NCBI GenBank assembly: GCA_028688525.1 | Contig: JAQTYA010000025.1 | Location: 1 to 34,624 of the forward strand | DNA from: Methylococcus sp. | Lineage (GTDB): Bacteria > Pseudomonadota > Gammaproteobacteria > Methylococcales > Methylococcaceae | DNA: 34,624 bases | Direction of reading: 5' to 3' | Translations under genes and position numbers: made by a program | Part shown: positions 8,596 through 17,662 of the stretch, in pieces | Numbering within the stretch: the stretch's first letter is position 1 | Layout of the letters: each line of letters begins with the position of its first letter | The notes under the pieces: model-generated | Database searches by the model: none | Seen by the model: the letters and a program-made list of their open reading frames with translations, nothing else | Told to the model about the DNA's origin: nothing

Positions 8596-9046
8596 AATGC
8601 CGCCCGCGGACGGGCGGCCAGATGCGCGCGGCGCCACCTATCTCGGTTTCGACTTCGGCGAGAAGAACATTGGAGTTGCTGTCGGTCAATCAGTCACTGG
8701 GACCGCTACGCCGATCCGCACTCTGCGCGCCCAGCCGACGGCGCAGATGTGGGCGGCTGTTTCGGAGCTGATCGAGCAGTGGCAGCCGGCCGCTCTCGTC
8801 GTCGGCCTGTCTTACCAGATGGACGGCAGCGAGAACCCCATCACGGCCTTGACCAAGCGGTTTTGCCGGCAGCTCGAAGGCCGTTACCGGCTCCCGGTGT
8901 ATACGGTCGACGAGACCCTGACTACGGCCGAGTCGCGTAGCCGTTTTTACGAAGGCCGCCGCCGCAAATCGGTCGAGTTCGATCAGGTGAAGGACGAAAT
9001 GGCGGCGCAGCTGATTCTGCAAACCTGGTTTTCACTGGAGACGTAA
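8588..9046 (+). CDS. ruvX: YqgF/RuvX family: putative pre-16S rRNA nuclease / Holliday junction resolvase-like
   Basis: A 152-residue RNase H-fold protein. The first acidic motif is [15 protein letters not shown], the middle motif [10 protein letters not shown] supplies the second acidic residue, and [13 protein letters not shown] near the C-terminus supplies the last. YqgF processes the 16S rRNA 5' end in E. coli; older annotations call it a Holliday junction resolvase by homology. An N-terminal stretch of about 14 residues before the conserved core is slightly longer than in E. coli. It is packed between yqgE (8-bp overlap) and pyrR (3-bp gap). Confidence 0.94.
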   Translation: MAKMPPADGRPDARGATYLGFDFGEKNIGVAVGQSVTGTATPIRTLRAQPTAQMWAAVSELIEQWQPAALVVGLSYQMDGSENPITALTKRFCRQLEGRYRLPVYTVDETLTTAESRSRFYEGRRRKSVEFDQVKDEMAAQLILQTWFSLET

Positions 9047-9049
9047 TAT

Positions 9050-9562
9050 ATGAGTCAAGCGGATCTCGACGTCGATGCGCTGTTGACGCGATTGGAGGAT
9101 GCATTGCGGGAGGTGCTTGCCAGGCGCCGCCTCGATGCCCCGGCTATGATCGGCGTACACACCGGCGGCGCCTGGATCGCCGAAGTCTTGCATCGGCGGT
9201 TGGGGTTTTCCGAGCCGCTGGGGTATCTGGATATTTCCTTCTACCGGGACGACTACCCTCAGTCGGGCATGAATCCGGATGTGCGGGCGAGCAAGCTCCC
9301 GTTCCGCGTCGACGGCCGCAATATCGTGTTGATCGACGATGTGCTGTATACCGGACGCACGGTTCGCGCAGCCTTGAACGAAATTTTCGATTACGGACGT
9401 CCTGCGGAAATCGTGCTCGGCGTGCTGATCGACCGCAACGGCCGGCAGATTCCCATCCAGGCCGATTGCGCCGGCGGGCGGGTCGAACTGGAGCCGGGGC
9501 AGCGTATCAAACTCACCGGGCCCGAGCCTCTGCAATTGGCGATACGGACGGGGGGGCGATGA
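9050..9562 (+). CDS. pyrR: PyrR: pyrimidine operon regulator / uracil phosphoribosyltransferase
   Basis: A 170-residue type I phosphoribosyltransferase. The PRPP loop is [19 protein letters not shown]. Earlier segments [13 protein letters not shown] and LDISFYRDD match PyrR rather than Upp or Hpt. In Gram-positives PyrR binds pyr mRNA leaders as an attenuator. In proteobacteria with this gene order its role in regulation is less clear and it may act mainly as uracil salvage enzyme. Its stop overlaps the pyrB start in ATGA, giving translational coupling with the gene it may regulate. No PyrR-binding hairpin with terminator is evident before pyrR, where only 3 bp separate it from ruvX. Confidence 0.93.
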   Translation: MSQADLDVDALLTRLEDALREVLARRRLDAPAMIGVHTGGAWIAEVLHRRLGFSEPLGYLDISFYRDDYPQSGMNPDVRASKLPFRVDGRNIVLIDDVLYTGRTVRAALNEIFDYGRPAEIVLGVLIDRNGRQIPIQADCAGGRVELEPGQRIKLTGPEPLQLAIRTGGR

Positions 9563-10545
9563 GCACGGCGGCTCCCGCAGACATCCAGCTCGACGCTTCC
9601 GGGCGTTTGCGCCATTTCCTGACGGTTGAGGGCCTGAACCGGGAGCTGTTGGTCCGTATCATGGATACGGCCGAGTCCTTCGCCAGCGTGACGGCGCAGA
9701 ACGTCAAGAAAGTGCCCTTATTGCGCGGCAAGACAGTAGTCAACCTGTTCTTCGAGAACAGCACGCGGACTCGGACGACCTTCGAACTCGCCGCCAAGCG
9801 TTTGTCCGCCGATGTGCTCAACATCAACATCGCCACTTCCGCCACCTCCAAGGGCGAAAGCTTGTTGGACACCATCCGCAATCTGGAGGCGATGCACGTC
9901 GACATGTTCGTGGTGCGCCATGCCCAGAGCGGGGCGGCCCATTTCATCGCACGCCACGTCGCTCCCCACATCAGCGTGCTGAATGCGGGCGACGGCCGTC
10001 ACGCGCATCCGACCCAAGCCATGCTCGATGTGTTTACGATCCGCCGCTGCAAAGGCGGATTCGCAGGCCTTAAGGTAGCGATCGTCGGCGATATCCTGCA
10101 TTCACGGGTGGCCCGCTCCGAGATATGGGCGCTGAATGCGCTGGGCGTGGACGAGGTGCGGGTGGTGGCACCGAAGACCTTATTGCCGGCGCATGTCGAA
10201 TCTTTGGGCGTGGTGCCCTACCATGATTTGAGCGAGGGGCTGCGCGACGTGGATGTCGTGATCATGCTGCGGCTCCAGCTTGAGCGCATGGGGAGCGCAT
10301 TCATCCCTTCCGAGCATGAGTATTTCCAGCGTTTCGGTCTGACCGGGAGGCGTCTGGAGAAAGCCAAGTCCGACGTGATCGTCATGCATCCCGGCCCGAT
10401 CAACCGCGGTATCGAAATCGACTCGGCAATTGCCGACGGTCCTCGATCAGTGATTCTGCAGCAGGTGACGCACGGCATTGCCGTGCGTATGGCAGTGATG
10501 TCCATGACCATGCGCGCAGGCTCGGACATGGAGGCGGCGGCATGA
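9559..10545 (+). CDS. pyrB: Aspartate carbamoyltransferase catalytic subunit
   Basis: A 328-residue enzyme that makes N-carbamoyl-aspartate, the committed pyrimidine step. The carbamoyl-phosphate loop is [19 protein letters not shown], followed by HPTQAMLD and the MLRLQLERM segment of the aspartate domain. The start ATG 9559 lies in the ATGA overlap with pyrR and gives a roughly 20-residue N-terminal extension before the conserved core, as in Pseudomonas-type (class A) ATCases that use this extension in nucleotide regulation. No pyrI gene follows. Instead the next gene is a degenerate dihydroorotase in a further 4-bp overlap, as expected for the dodecameric PyrB-PyrC' enzyme. Confidence 0.95.
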   Translation: MSTAAPADIQLDASGRLRHFLTVEGLNRELLVRIMDTAESFASVTAQNVKKVPLLRGKTVVNLFFENSTRTRTTFELAAKRLSADVLNINIATSATSKGESLLDTIRNLEAMHVDMFVVRHAQSGAAHFIARHVAPHISVLNAGDGRHAHPTQAMLDVFTIRRCKGGFAGLKVAIVGDILHSRVARSEIWALNALGVDEVRVVAPKTLLPAHVESLGVVPYHDLSEGLRDVDVVIMLRLQLERMGSAFIPSEHEYFQRFGLTGRRLEKAKSDVIVMHPGPINRGIEIDSAIADGPRSVILQQVTHGIAVRMAVMSMTMRAGSDMEAAA

Positions 10546-11825
10546 CCCATGCGCGCATACTTGTCGAAGGCGGACGTATCGTCGACCCTGCGTCGGGGTT
10601 CGACGGGACAGGCGCTTTGTGTATTGCGGACGGCGTTGTCGTTAGCGTAGGAACTCGGCCGGACGGGTTCGAGGCCGATCGCCGCATCGATGCGTCAGGG
10701 CAGATCGTCTGCCCCGGCTTCATCGACCTCTGTGCCCGACTCAGGGAGCCGGGGCAGGAGCATAAGGGCAGCATCGCTTCGGAAAGCGCGGCGGCGGCGG
10801 CAGGCGGCGTCACTACGCTGTGCTGTCCTCCGGATACGGCGCCAGTCATCGATACCCCCGCCGTGGTCAAGCTGCTGAATGAGCGCGCCGAGCAAGCCGG
10901 GACAGTCCGCGTGCTGCCTGTCGGCGCCCTGACGCGCGGGCTCAACGGAACCGATCTGAGCGAAATGTACGCGTTGAAGCGTGCTGGTTGCCTGGCGTTG
11001 GGGAATGCCGACCGGCCGTTGGCCCATCCGCTGGTGCTGCGGCGCGCGCTGGAATACGCCGCGAGTTTCGATCTCGTGGTGGTGTTCCGCCCTGAGGATC
11101 CCTGGCTGCGCAGCGAGGGCTGTGTGCACGAGGGGGTGGTCAGCAGCCGTCTCGGTCTGCCTGGCATTCCGGAGACAGCAGAGACGGTCGCGGTGGCTCA
11201 GGCGCTCCCGCTCATCGAGCAGACCGGAGTGCGGGCTCATTTCGGCCAGCTCAGCAGCGGCCGCGCGGTGGAGATGATCGCCGAAGCTAGGGCGCGAGGC
11301 GTCCGGGTCAGTGCGGATGTAGCGGTGCATCATTTATATCTCACTGAGTCCGACGTCGACGGGTTCGATGCGCTCTGCCACTGCCGGCCTCCGTTCCGTA
11401 CGCGGTCGGATCGCGAAGCCTTGCGCGCGGCGGTAGCGGACGGCCGGATTTCGGCGGTGTGCTCGGACCATCAGCCGCATGAGCCTGACGCCAAGCTCGA
11501 TGTGTTTCCCGAGACCGAGCCCGGCTTGTCTTCGCTGGAAACCCTGTTGCCGCTGATGTGGGGACTAGCGGCTGAGGGGCGGCTCGCCCTTTCCGATGCC
11601 ATCGCCCGCTTGACGGTGGGGCCGGCGGCTATCCTAGGTCTGGCTTCCGGACGCTTGGCTCCGGGCGCGCCGGCCGATGTTTGCGTGTTCGATCCGGCGG
11701 TTTCCTGGGTGCCTGCACAGGGAGAGTGGCTGAGTGCGGGACGCAACACGCCGTTTTGGGCGCGGGCGCTGAGCGGGCGGGTGACGGCGACGCTATTGGG
11801 CGGGCGGCCGGTTTACCTGCGGTGA
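10542..11825 (+). CDS. pyrC': Dihydroorotase-like protein, probably non-catalytic PyrC' (PyrX)
   Basis: A 427-residue amidohydrolase-fold protein aligned along its whole length with type I dihydroorotase: [10 protein letters not shown] near the start, then [43 protein letters not shown] and [17 protein letters not shown]. The catalytic family has D-x-H-x-H after PGFI; here it reads D62-L-C64-A-R66, so both metal-binding histidines are gone. The later histidine of the usual CHVS motif also appears replaced by Gln (FGQLSS). From the Pseudomonas precedent such a PyrC' is inactive and is required for ATCase assembly with PyrB. The 4-bp ATGA overlap with pyrB fits that. The true dihydroorotase must then be encoded elsewhere. 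Inactivity is inferred from residues, not shown. Confidence 0.88.
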   Translation: MTHARILVEGGRIVDPASGFDGTGALCIADGVVVSVGTRPDGFEADRRIDASGQIVCPGFIDLCARLREPGQEHKGSIASESAAAAAGGVTTLCCPPDTAPVIDTPAVVKLLNERAEQAGTVRVLPVGALTRGLNGTDLSEMYALKRAGCLALGNADRPLAHPLVLRRALEYAASFDLVVVFRPEDPWLRSEGCVHEGVVSSRLGLPGIPETAETVAVAQALPLIEQTGVRAHFGQLSSGRAVEMIAEARARGVRVSADVAVHHLYLTESDVDGFDALCHCRPPFRTRSDREALRAAVADGRISAVCSDHQPHEPDAKLDVFPETEPGLSSLETLLPLMWGLAAEGRLALSDAIARLTVGPAAILGLASGRLAPGAPADVCVFDPAVSWVPAQGEWLSAGRNTPFWARALSGRVTATLLGGRPVYLR

Positions 11826-11835
11826 AGCCTAAGGT

Positions 11836-12225
11836 TTACCGTAGCTCAGGTAGATCGGATTCCAGCAGCCAGCGTTCCTTGTCGTTGTCGTAGCGCCACA
11901 TTTCCTCGGTGACCGCGCTGCGTTCGGTCAGTTCGTTCGGGCGCAGATAGCGGAGTTCGACCGTCTGGAATAACAGCGCCGAGGGCTCCTCACTGTGCCT
12001 GTAGCGTATTTGGTAACCTGTGATCTGGTAGCCGCGCAGCCGGTCGAGGCGCTGTTCCGGGCGCGGCCGGCGGGCCTGATAGCTGGCGGCTTTTTCCCAC
12101 TGTCCCCAGCGGATGGCCGATTCGTATCCCGTCAGGGTTTCGTCCTGCCGCATGAGGCCGATATCATGGCTGCAGCCGTTAAGCAGCGCGAATACCAAGC
12201 AAAAAACTGCGGAATTCTTGAGCAT
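11836..12225 (-). CDS. Small putative lipoprotein
   Basis: A 129-residue protein of unrecognised family. From ATG 12225 it opens with a lipoprotein signal (MLKNSAVFCLVFALLNGCSH) with lipobox LLNG-C at residue 18, so it should be lipid-anchored. The rest is polar and rich in Arg, Glu and aromatic residues (YESAIRWGQWEKAASYQ, YQIRYRHSEE, MWRYDNDKERWLLES). This resembles small nuclear-transport-factor-like periplasmic domains, but I cannot name it. A longer frame from 12366 is rejected because it would hide the signal. It is convergent with pyrC' (10 bp between stops) and divergent from the membrane protein at 12358. Confidence 0.8.
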   Translation of the reverse strand: MLKNSAVFCLVFALLNGCSHDIGLMRQDETLTGYESAIRWGQWEKAASYQARRPRPEQRLDRLRGYQITGYQIRYRHSEEPSALLFQTVELRYLRPNELTERSAVTEEMWRYDNDKERWLLESDLPELR

Positions 12226-12263
12226 AGCAGTGCTTCTTCGTGATGCGGGCAGGCTCGGGATTA

Positions 12264-12269
12264 TATAAT
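12264..12269 (+). promoter_or_regulatory. Candidate -10 element for the TM protein-zur unit
   Basis: TATAAT at 12264-12269 lies 88 bp before the start at 12358 and inside the palindrome ATTATATAAT. A -35 is poor: GTGATG at about the right spacing is the best seen. The short palindrome could be a binding site, but it does not match the Zur box found at 13453. Confidence 0.35.
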
Positions 12270-12357
12270 GCGGCGTTGAGTTTGCTGGGATGGCGGGGTT
12301 CGTACCGATGTCCGGCACCCGGTTCCCTTGAGCGGAACGATCACTGGAGAAATCATA

Positions 12358-12852
12358 ATGGGCCAATCTGTAGCGCAGAAAGACAGTGGGTTGTCGAGCA
12401 AAGCGATGCGAATTCTCGCTGCCGTCATGGCAGTGCTCGCAGTCATCTATTTCCTCCCGGCGTTCATGTCGAGAACCACGGAAATCAACGGAGTCTCTAA
12501 AGCGGCGGCCTATAAGTCGGCGATGAAGGCCAAGCGCTATTTGTCGACCAACGACCGCGTGATCTTCGATACCGCTTTCGGTCTGGTGGATAAGATCAAG
12601 TCCGCGGAGGGGCCTGACGCCTTTGCCAAGGCGGTCGATGGCTTGACGCCGGAAGAGGTTATCGAGCTTGCCCGGATCGAAGTCAATGCCAAAATCGCTG
12701 CGGGCGACCCTGAATTCAAACAGTTTGCGTCCTGGGACGACATGATCGCCAAATTGGTGGACACCAGTTTGGGTTCTCCGCGTTCGCGCCAGGGCGGCGC
12801 TCAGTCGCCGGCACCGTTGCGCCAGTCGGAGCGCCCCGGCCGTCCCCAGTGA
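12358..12852 (+). CDS. Single-TM protein overlapping zur
   Basis: A 164-residue protein not confidently assigned. ATG 12358 follows GGAG by 8 nt and is preferred over an in-frame ATG at 12328. Residues about 17-36 are one hydrophobic helix (AMRILAAVMAVLAVIYFLPA) with a basic N-terminus, so the rest should be periplasmic. Residues 45-140 form a compact helical domain (EINGVSKAAAYKSAMKAKR, then LTPEEVIELARIEVN) that resembles DUF6694-type small envelope proteins, without the lipobox those often have. The tail is Ser/Pro/Gln/Arg-rich. Its stop overlaps the GTG of zur in a GTGA arrangement, so it is cotranslated with the zinc regulator and may belong to the zinc response. Confidence 0.75.
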   Translation: MGQSVAQKDSGLSSKAMRILAAVMAVLAVIYFLPAFMSRTTEINGVSKAAAYKSAMKAKRYLSTNDRVIFDTAFGLVDKIKSAEGPDAFAKAVDGLTPEEVIELARIEVNAKIAAGDPEFKQFASWDDMIAKLVDTSLGSPRSRQGGAQSPAPLRQSERPGRPQ

Positions 12853-13373
12853 GCTGCGGAGCTACCTTGGCTGCGGCGTCCACCAGCAGGGTTTTGTCCG
12901 GCGAGCACGATCACCAGGGCTGCATCGACCGGGCCTTGAGCCGAGCCGATGGTCTCTGTACCGAGCGTGGCGTACGGTTCACGCCGCTGCGGCGTCAGGT
13001 ACTGAAACTGATCTGGGGCAACCACGAGGCGGTGAAGGCTTACGACCTGCTCGAGCTGCTCAAGCCTTTCGACCCTTCCGCTAAGCCTGCGACGATTTAC
13101 CGGGCGCTGGATTTTCTGCTGGAGCAGGGATTCATCCACCGCATCGAAAGCCTCAATGCTTTCATCGGATGCAGCGACGTTGGCCGCCAGCACGAGCTGT
13201 TGCTGCTGATTTGCGACCGCTGTCATACGGTCGAAGAGCGTGCCGCGGTGGCCGTGATGGATGCGGTAGCCGCTGAAATTGCCGCTGCCGGTTTCCGGGT
13301 CCGCTACAAGGCCTTGGAAATACACGGTCTGTGTGCGGCCTGCGCATCGCGGGAGCCCCAAGAGCGCGCTTGA
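12849..13373 (+). CDS. zur: Zur: Fur-family zinc uptake regulator
   Basis: A 174-residue Fur-family repressor. The winged helix contains GVRFTPLRRQVLKLIW and AKPATIYRALDFLLEQGFIHRIES. The dimerisation domain has the two structural zinc pairs C122-x2-C125 (CDRC) and C162-x2-C165 (CAAC) and sensor-region RQHELLLLICD. The E. coli Zur layout is the same. Zinc-loaded Zur represses uptake genes. The start is GTG 12849, overlapping the previous stop by 4 bp; it gives an extra 25 or so residues before the conserved domain, so an internal start cannot be excluded. Function as Zur rather than Fur or PerR is supported by the downstream COG0523/DUF1826/receptor genes and the palindrome at 13453. Confidence 0.9.
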   Translation: MSCGATLAAASTSRVLSGEHDHQGCIDRALSRADGLCTERGVRFTPLRRQVLKLIWGNHEAVKAYDLLELLKPFDPSAKPATIYRALDFLLEQGFIHRIESLNAFIGCSDVGRQHELLLLICDRCHTVEERAAVAVMDAVAAEIAAAGFRVRYKALEIHGLCAACASREPQERA

Positions 13374-13446
13374 TCCCCTCGGGGCGGGAGCCGAGTTTCC
13401 GCCCTATCCAGCGAAGCCGAAGTTCGTTTTTAGGGTTTTCCTCGGC

Positions 13447-13476
13447 TTGATAATGTTACTTTATAACATATATAAT
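13447..13476 (+). promoter_or_regulatory. Promoter with Zur box in the spacer
   Basis: TTGATA (13447-13452) and TATAAT (13471-13476) form a near-consensus sigma-70 promoter with an 18-bp spacer. The spacer contains ATGTTA-CTTTA-TAACAT (13453-13469), a perfect 6+6 inverted repeat around 5 bp that resembles the TGTTATANTATAACA core of gammaproteobacterial Zur boxes. A repressor here would block polymerase directly. It lies 116 bp upstream of the receptor gene and directly after zur, in a short AT-rich island within GC-rich DNA. Confidence 0.8.
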
Positions 13477-13591
13477 TTGTCCCGAGCGGGTTCGCCGCCG
13501 GACTAAGGGATGCCTGAAAGTGACCGGAGCGGCTCGCGCCTACGATTGACGTTATTACCTTGGTCAGTCTTGCTGAGACCCCGGAAATTTC

Positions 13592-15742
13592 ATGCCCAGA
13601 CGATTCCTCACATCCCTGCTCGCCCTGGCCCTGGTCGCGCCGCTGCGTGCCGAGCAGCTTCCACAAGCGGACACCCCGGCGGCGCAGCCGGCCGGAGTCT
13701 CTGCCGAGACCCGCAAAGATAAACAGTCTCCCACGCCGGACCCGGCGCCGGTGCATTTGGAGCCGGTGGTGATCAGCAGTCCGCTGGAAGAGAAAGTCTC
13801 CGACATGGCGCGGCCGGTGACCGTGCTGACGGACAAGGAGCTGAGGCTCAAGATCGGCAACACGATCGGCGAAACTTTGAAGCAAGAGGCTGGGGTGACC
13901 AGCGAATCCTTCGGTCCGGGCGTCGGCATCCCGGTGATCCGGGGGCAAACGGGGCCGCGCGTCCAGGTCATGACCAACAGCATAGGCACGGGCGACGTCT
14001 CCCAGATCAGTCCGGACCATGCCAATGCCGTGGAGCCGGTGCTGGCCGACCGGGTCGAAGTCTTGCGCGGGCCGGCGACCTTGCTGTACGGCAGCGGCGC
14101 GATCGGCGGCATCGTCAACGTCATCGACAACCGCATTCCTTCGGCAGTGTCCGACAAACTCATGACGGCGACCGGCGAGCAGCGTTTCAATTCGGTCTCG
14201 GGCCAGACCACGACCAACCTCAAGGTCGAGGGTGGCGAGGATCTGGTCTCCTATCATCTAGATGGTTTCTACCGCGACGGGAACAATTTGCACATCGGCG
14301 GTCCGGCAATCGATGAAGCCGGGGCTAGGAAGACCGATCTCGCCTTGGAAGGCAGCCAGATCCAGAATTCCTACGGCGTCATCCCCAACACCGAGAACCG
14401 TGCCAAGGGCGGCTCCGCCGGGTTTTCGCTGGTGGGCGAGCCGGGTTTCGCCGGGGTGTCGATCAATTATCTTGGCAACAACTACGGCATCCCGCCCGAC
14501 GGTTCGCCCGGTGCCGGCGATACACGGATCAACCTCAAGGAGTCGCGCTACGATTTCAAGGGCGAGCTGAACGCGCCGGTGGATTTCGTCCAGACCGTCC
14601 GCGCGCGCTTCGGCCATATCAATTACACCCACACCGAGATGGATGACAGCATCTCAGCCGCTAGGTTCAACAAGACGACCAACGAAGGCCGTCTTGAAGT
14701 GGTCCATCAGCCGATCGGCATCGTCAAGGGCGTCGTCGGCATTCAGATGAGCTCGGCCGATTTCGAAGCGATCGAAATTGGCTCGCCCGAGGCCTTGGTG
14801 CCCAAGTCGCAGCTCGGCAGCTATGGCGTGTTTGCCGTCGAATCCTTCGAGCTTGGCGCGGGGCTCTACGAGCTGGGATTGCGGGGTGAATCCGATTCCG
14901 TCGACCCACAAGGCGGCCCCAACCGCAGCTACGCGCCTATCAGCGCTTCCGGCTCCGGACAATGGAAGCTCGACGACGTGAACACCGTCAGTTTCGCCGC
15001 GACCCGTTCCCAGCGCGCGCCGCAAGTGCAGGAGCTGTTCTCGCATGGGGTGCATGACGCGACCCACAGCTACGAGCTGGGCGATTCTAATCTGATCCCG
15101 GAAACGTCCTACAACCTGGACTGGGGCTACCGCTTCAAGGGGCAGGGCCTCAGCGCCGAGCTCAACGTGTTCCAGAACTTCGTGAACGACTATATCTACC
15201 AGCAGATCACGGACCAGGTGTTCAACGACGACACTGGACAATTCGAGAATGTCTGCACCAATCCGGGGGCCTGTTTCCCGGTGGTGCAGACTACCCAGGC
15301 CGGCGCCTATTTCCTGGGCTACGAAGGCAGCGTCAAATTTCCGCTGATGGAAAGCCATTACGGGGCATTGGACCTGACCCTGTTCAGCGATTTCACCCGC
15401 GGCCAGTTCGTCAACGGCGGCAACGTCCCGAGGATGCCGCCGCTGCGCTACGGCTTCCAGTTCGACTATGCCTACGACGAGCACTGGAGCAGCAATTTGC
15501 GGCTGACACGGGGCGAAAAACAGATCTACCCGGGGCCGAACGATGCCATGACCAACGGCTATGTGCTGCTCAACCTGGGCGTGCAGTACGAAGTGAAGGC
15601 GTTCAAGGACGCCGACGTGCTGGTTTTCGCCCAAGGCAACAACCTGCTCAACGACAACCTCCGCAATTCCACCTCCTATCTGCGTTATTTCGCGCCGGAG
15701 CCGGGGCGGGGGGCCGAGCTGGGTATACGGGTCACCTACTAG
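13592..15742 (+). CDS. TonB-dependent outer membrane receptor, ZnuD-like (putative zinc importer)
   Basis: A 716-residue outer-membrane receptor. A signal peptide covers residues 1-20 ([20 protein letters not shown]). The TonB box is likely EPVVISS near residue 52. The plug spans about 60-170, with [21 protein letters not shown] and NVIDNRIP. The beta-barrel follows, with [18 protein letters not shown] and a C-terminal strand ending in aromatic Tyr (ELGIRVTY), the signal for BAM insertion. Placement under a Zur-box promoter and before the COG0523 gene points to zinc uptake, as in ZnuD. Unlike Neisseria ZnuD I see no long His/Asp-rich external loop, so the substrate could be a zinc chelate rather than the free ion. 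Three starts lie close together; 13592 is the one giving a signal peptide. Confidence 0.88.
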   Translation: MPRRFLTSLLALALVAPLRAEQLPQADTPAAQPAGVSAETRKDKQSPTPDPAPVHLEPVVISSPLEEKVSDMARPVTVLTDKELRLKIGNTIGETLKQEAGVTSESFGPGVGIPVIRGQTGPRVQVMTNSIGTGDVSQISPDHANAVEPVLADRVEVLRGPATLLYGSGAIGGIVNVIDNRIPSAVSDKLMTATGEQRFNSVSGQTTTNLKVEGGEDLVSYHLDGFYRDGNNLHIGGPAIDEAGARKTDLALEGSQIQNSYGVIPNTENRAKGGSAGFSLVGEPGFAGVSINYLGNNYGIPPDGSPGAGDTRINLKESRYDFKGELNAPVDFVQTVRARFGHINYTHTEMDDSISAARFNKTTNEGRLEVVHQPIGIVKGVVGIQMSSADFEAIEIGSPEALVPKSQLGSYGVFAVESFELGAGLYELGLRGESDSVDPQGGPNRSYAPISASGSGQWKLDDVNTVSFAATRSQRAPQVQELFSHGVHDATHSYELGDSNLIPETSYNLDWGYRFKGQGLSAELNVFQNFVNDYIYQQITDQVFNDDTGQFENVCTNPGACFPVVQTTQAGAYFLGYEGSVKFPLMESHYGALDLTLFSDFTRGQFVNGGNVPRMPPLRYGFQFDYAYDEHWSSNLRLTRGEKQIYPGPNDAMTNGYVLLNLGVQYEVKAFKDADVLVFAQGNNLLNDNLRNSTSYLRYFAPEPGRGAELGIRVTY

Positions 15743-15767
15743 CAAGCACGGAGACGGCAGAATCCCT

Positions 15768-16997
15768 ATGAATGAGAATTCGCAAATTTTCGAGCGGAGC
15801 AAGCTCCCGGTGACGGTGCTGTCCGGTTTTCTCGGTGCCGGGAAGACGACGCTGCTCAACTACATACTCGCCAACCGGGAAAACCGCAAAGTGGCGGTCA
15901 TCGTCAACGATATGAGCGAGGTCAACGTCGACGCCGCCCTGATTCGCAGCGAAGTCCAGCTCAACCGGGCGGAGGAAAAGCTGGTTGAGATGAGCAATGG
16001 CTGTATCTGCTGCACCCTGCGCGAAGATCTGTTGATCGAAGTGGGCCGTATGGCCCGTGAAGGGCGCTTCGATTATCTGGTCATCGAATCCACCGGCATC
16101 GCCGAACCTCTGCCCGTGGCGGAAACCTTCACCTTCCGCAATGAAGACGGCGTCAGCCTGTCCGACATCGCCCGGTTGGATACCATGGTGACGGTGGTGG
16201 ATGCCGTCAATTTCATGCCCAATTATATGGAAGCTCTCAGCTTGAAAGAGAGCGGCGAGTCTCTGGGCGAGGACGACGAGCGCAACGTCGCCGATCTCCT
16301 CGTCGACCAGATCGAGTTCAGCAACGTGATTCTGATCAGCAAGACCGATCTCATCGGGCGCGACGAACTAGTCAACCTCACCGGAATCCTGCACAGCCTC
16401 AATCCCGATGCCGAAATCCTGCCCATGATGATGGGGCAGGTGGCGCTGGACAAGGTCTTGAATACCCGCCGGTTCGACTTTGCGCAAGCCGAAATGGCGC
16501 CCGGCTGGCTCAAGGAGTTGCGAGGCGAACACACTCCGGAAACCGAGGAGTACGGGATTGCAAGTTTCGTCTATCAGGCGCGCCGCCCTTTTCACCCTCA
16601 GCGCTTTTTCGATTATCTGTACGGCGAGAACTGGAACAGCGGTACTTTCCTCCGTTCCAAGGGATTCTTTTGGCTCGCTTCGCGTCCGGAGTGGGCCGGC
16701 TCTTGGTCGCAGGCCGGCGGCATTATGCACCACGGCTGCGCCGGGCGCTGGTGGGCAGCAGTACCGCGCGGCGACTGGCCGGAAGGGCTGGAATCGCATA
16801 TTGCCGAAGACTGGCTAGAGCCCTACGGCGACTGCCGGCAGGAACTGGTCTTCATTGGGCAAAACGTGGACTCAGGCCAGGTCTGTAGCGGCCTTGACGC
16901 CTGCCTGCTGACGGACGAAGAACTGGCCGGGGGGCTTGGACGTTGGCGCGCCTATCCCGATCCTTTTCCCCCATGGCTGCAGGGGGAGGAGGCATGA
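15768..16997 (+). CDS. COG0523 family GTPase, ZigA/YciC-type zinc metallochaperone
   Basis: A 409-residue G3E GTPase. Walker A is GFLGAGKTT (residues 20-28), the metal motif GCICC is at 78-82, ESTGIAEP follows near 107, and the guanine-specificity motif is SKTD (191-194). The C-terminal CobW domain includes [12 protein letters not shown] and [13 protein letters not shown], rich in His and Trp. The family moves metals into client proteins using GTP. Members next to Zur, ZnuD-like receptors and DUF1826 act under zinc limitation. It starts 25 bp after the receptor stop and its own stop overlaps the DUF1826 start in ATGA, so it is in the same operon. Its likely client among neighbours is the metal-dependent amidohydrolase FhcA, but that is inference. 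Confidence 0.92.
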   Translation: MNENSQIFERSKLPVTVLSGFLGAGKTTLLNYILANRENRKVAVIVNDMSEVNVDAALIRSEVQLNRAEEKLVEMSNGCICCTLREDLLIEVGRMAREGRFDYLVIESTGIAEPLPVAETFTFRNEDGVSLSDIARLDTMVTVVDAVNFMPNYMEALSLKESGESLGEDDERNVADLLVDQIEFSNVILISKTDLIGRDELVNLTGILHSLNPDAEILPMMMGQVALDKVLNTRRFDFAQAEMAPGWLKELRGEHTPETEEYGIASFVYQARRPFHPQRFFDYLYGENWNSGTFLRSKGFFWLASRPEWAGSWSQAGGIMHHGCAGRWWAAVPRGDWPEGLESHIAEDWLEPYGDCRQELVFIGQNVDSGQVCSGLDACLLTDEELAGGLGRWRAYPDPFPPWLQGEEA

Positions 16998-17662
16998 CGG
17001 CGCTCGCCTCCTTGTCTCCTACGGTGGCCGGTTCGCACGCTGTGATTTCGGACGACTTCGCCGATCTGGCCCGTATTTACGAGCCGGAGGTCAGTCTCTG
17101 TCTGATTCGGCGGCTGTCCGAGCCGGCGATCGAGTGCTTCGTCGGCGAACTGCTGAAGCAAAGAGGCCGGCCCATTGAATTGTCGCAGGCGTTGTCCGTG
17201 GAAAATTTCGATTTTTCCTCGTTGCTGGCCGAGTACCGTGAACTGGACGGTCATGACGCTTGGTGGCGCGATATTGCCCGGTTGACCGCCGTCTTCTGTG
17301 ACTTATTGGAAACCGGCTCGGTAGGACTGAGCTTGCGGACGCTGGACCGGGCCATGTGTCCGCGCTTCCACGTCGATCATGTGCCTTGCCGTCTGGTGTG
17401 CACTTACGGCGGTCTCGGTACCGAGTGGCTGGCCGATGAGGATGTAGACCGCAGTAAGCTAGGTATGGCGGGTTCCAAAGGTCGCTCCGATGAGGAGTCG
17501 GGGGCGATACTTGGCCGCATCCGCGCCATGCCCGCCTATGCTGTGGGTCTGATGAAAGGCGCAGTTTGGAATGGTCAGGGTTACCCCAGCGCTGTACACC
17601 GCTCGCCTTGCCCGACGCCCGACCAGCCGCACCGGCTGTTGTTCACACTCGATTTGCTGTGA
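16994..17662 (+). CDS. DUF1826 family protein of the zinc locus
   Basis: A 222-residue protein. The start ATG 16994 lies in the ATGA overlap with the GTPase gene behind GGAGGAGG. The family signature [20 protein letters not shown] and [10 protein letters not shown] is present near residues 113-145; its His, Asp and Cys residues suggest metal binding. [26 protein letters not shown] closes the conserved part. DUF1826 genes regularly sit beside zinc-type COG0523 GTPases; their biochemical role is unknown. The stop TGA shares its A with the fhcA ATG, so translation is probably coupled to the next gene. An alternative start at 16943 would only read into the previous gene. Confidence 0.88.
   Translation: MTALASLSPTVAGSHAVISDDFADLARIYEPEVSLCLIRRLSEPAIECFVGELLKQRGRPIELSQALSVENFDFSSLLAEYRELDGHDAWWRDIARLTAVFCDLLETGSVGLSLRTLDRAMCPRFHVDHVPCRLVCTYGGLGTEWLADEDVDRSKLGMAGSKGRSDEESGAILGRIRAMPAYAVGLMKGAVWNGQGYPSAVHRSPCPTPDQPHRLLFTLDLL

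Noticed and set aside
12264-12269. Second Zur box at the ATTATATAAT palindrome
   Set aside because: It lacks the TGTTA/TAACA arms of the site at 13453, so it is kept only as a weak -10 candidate.
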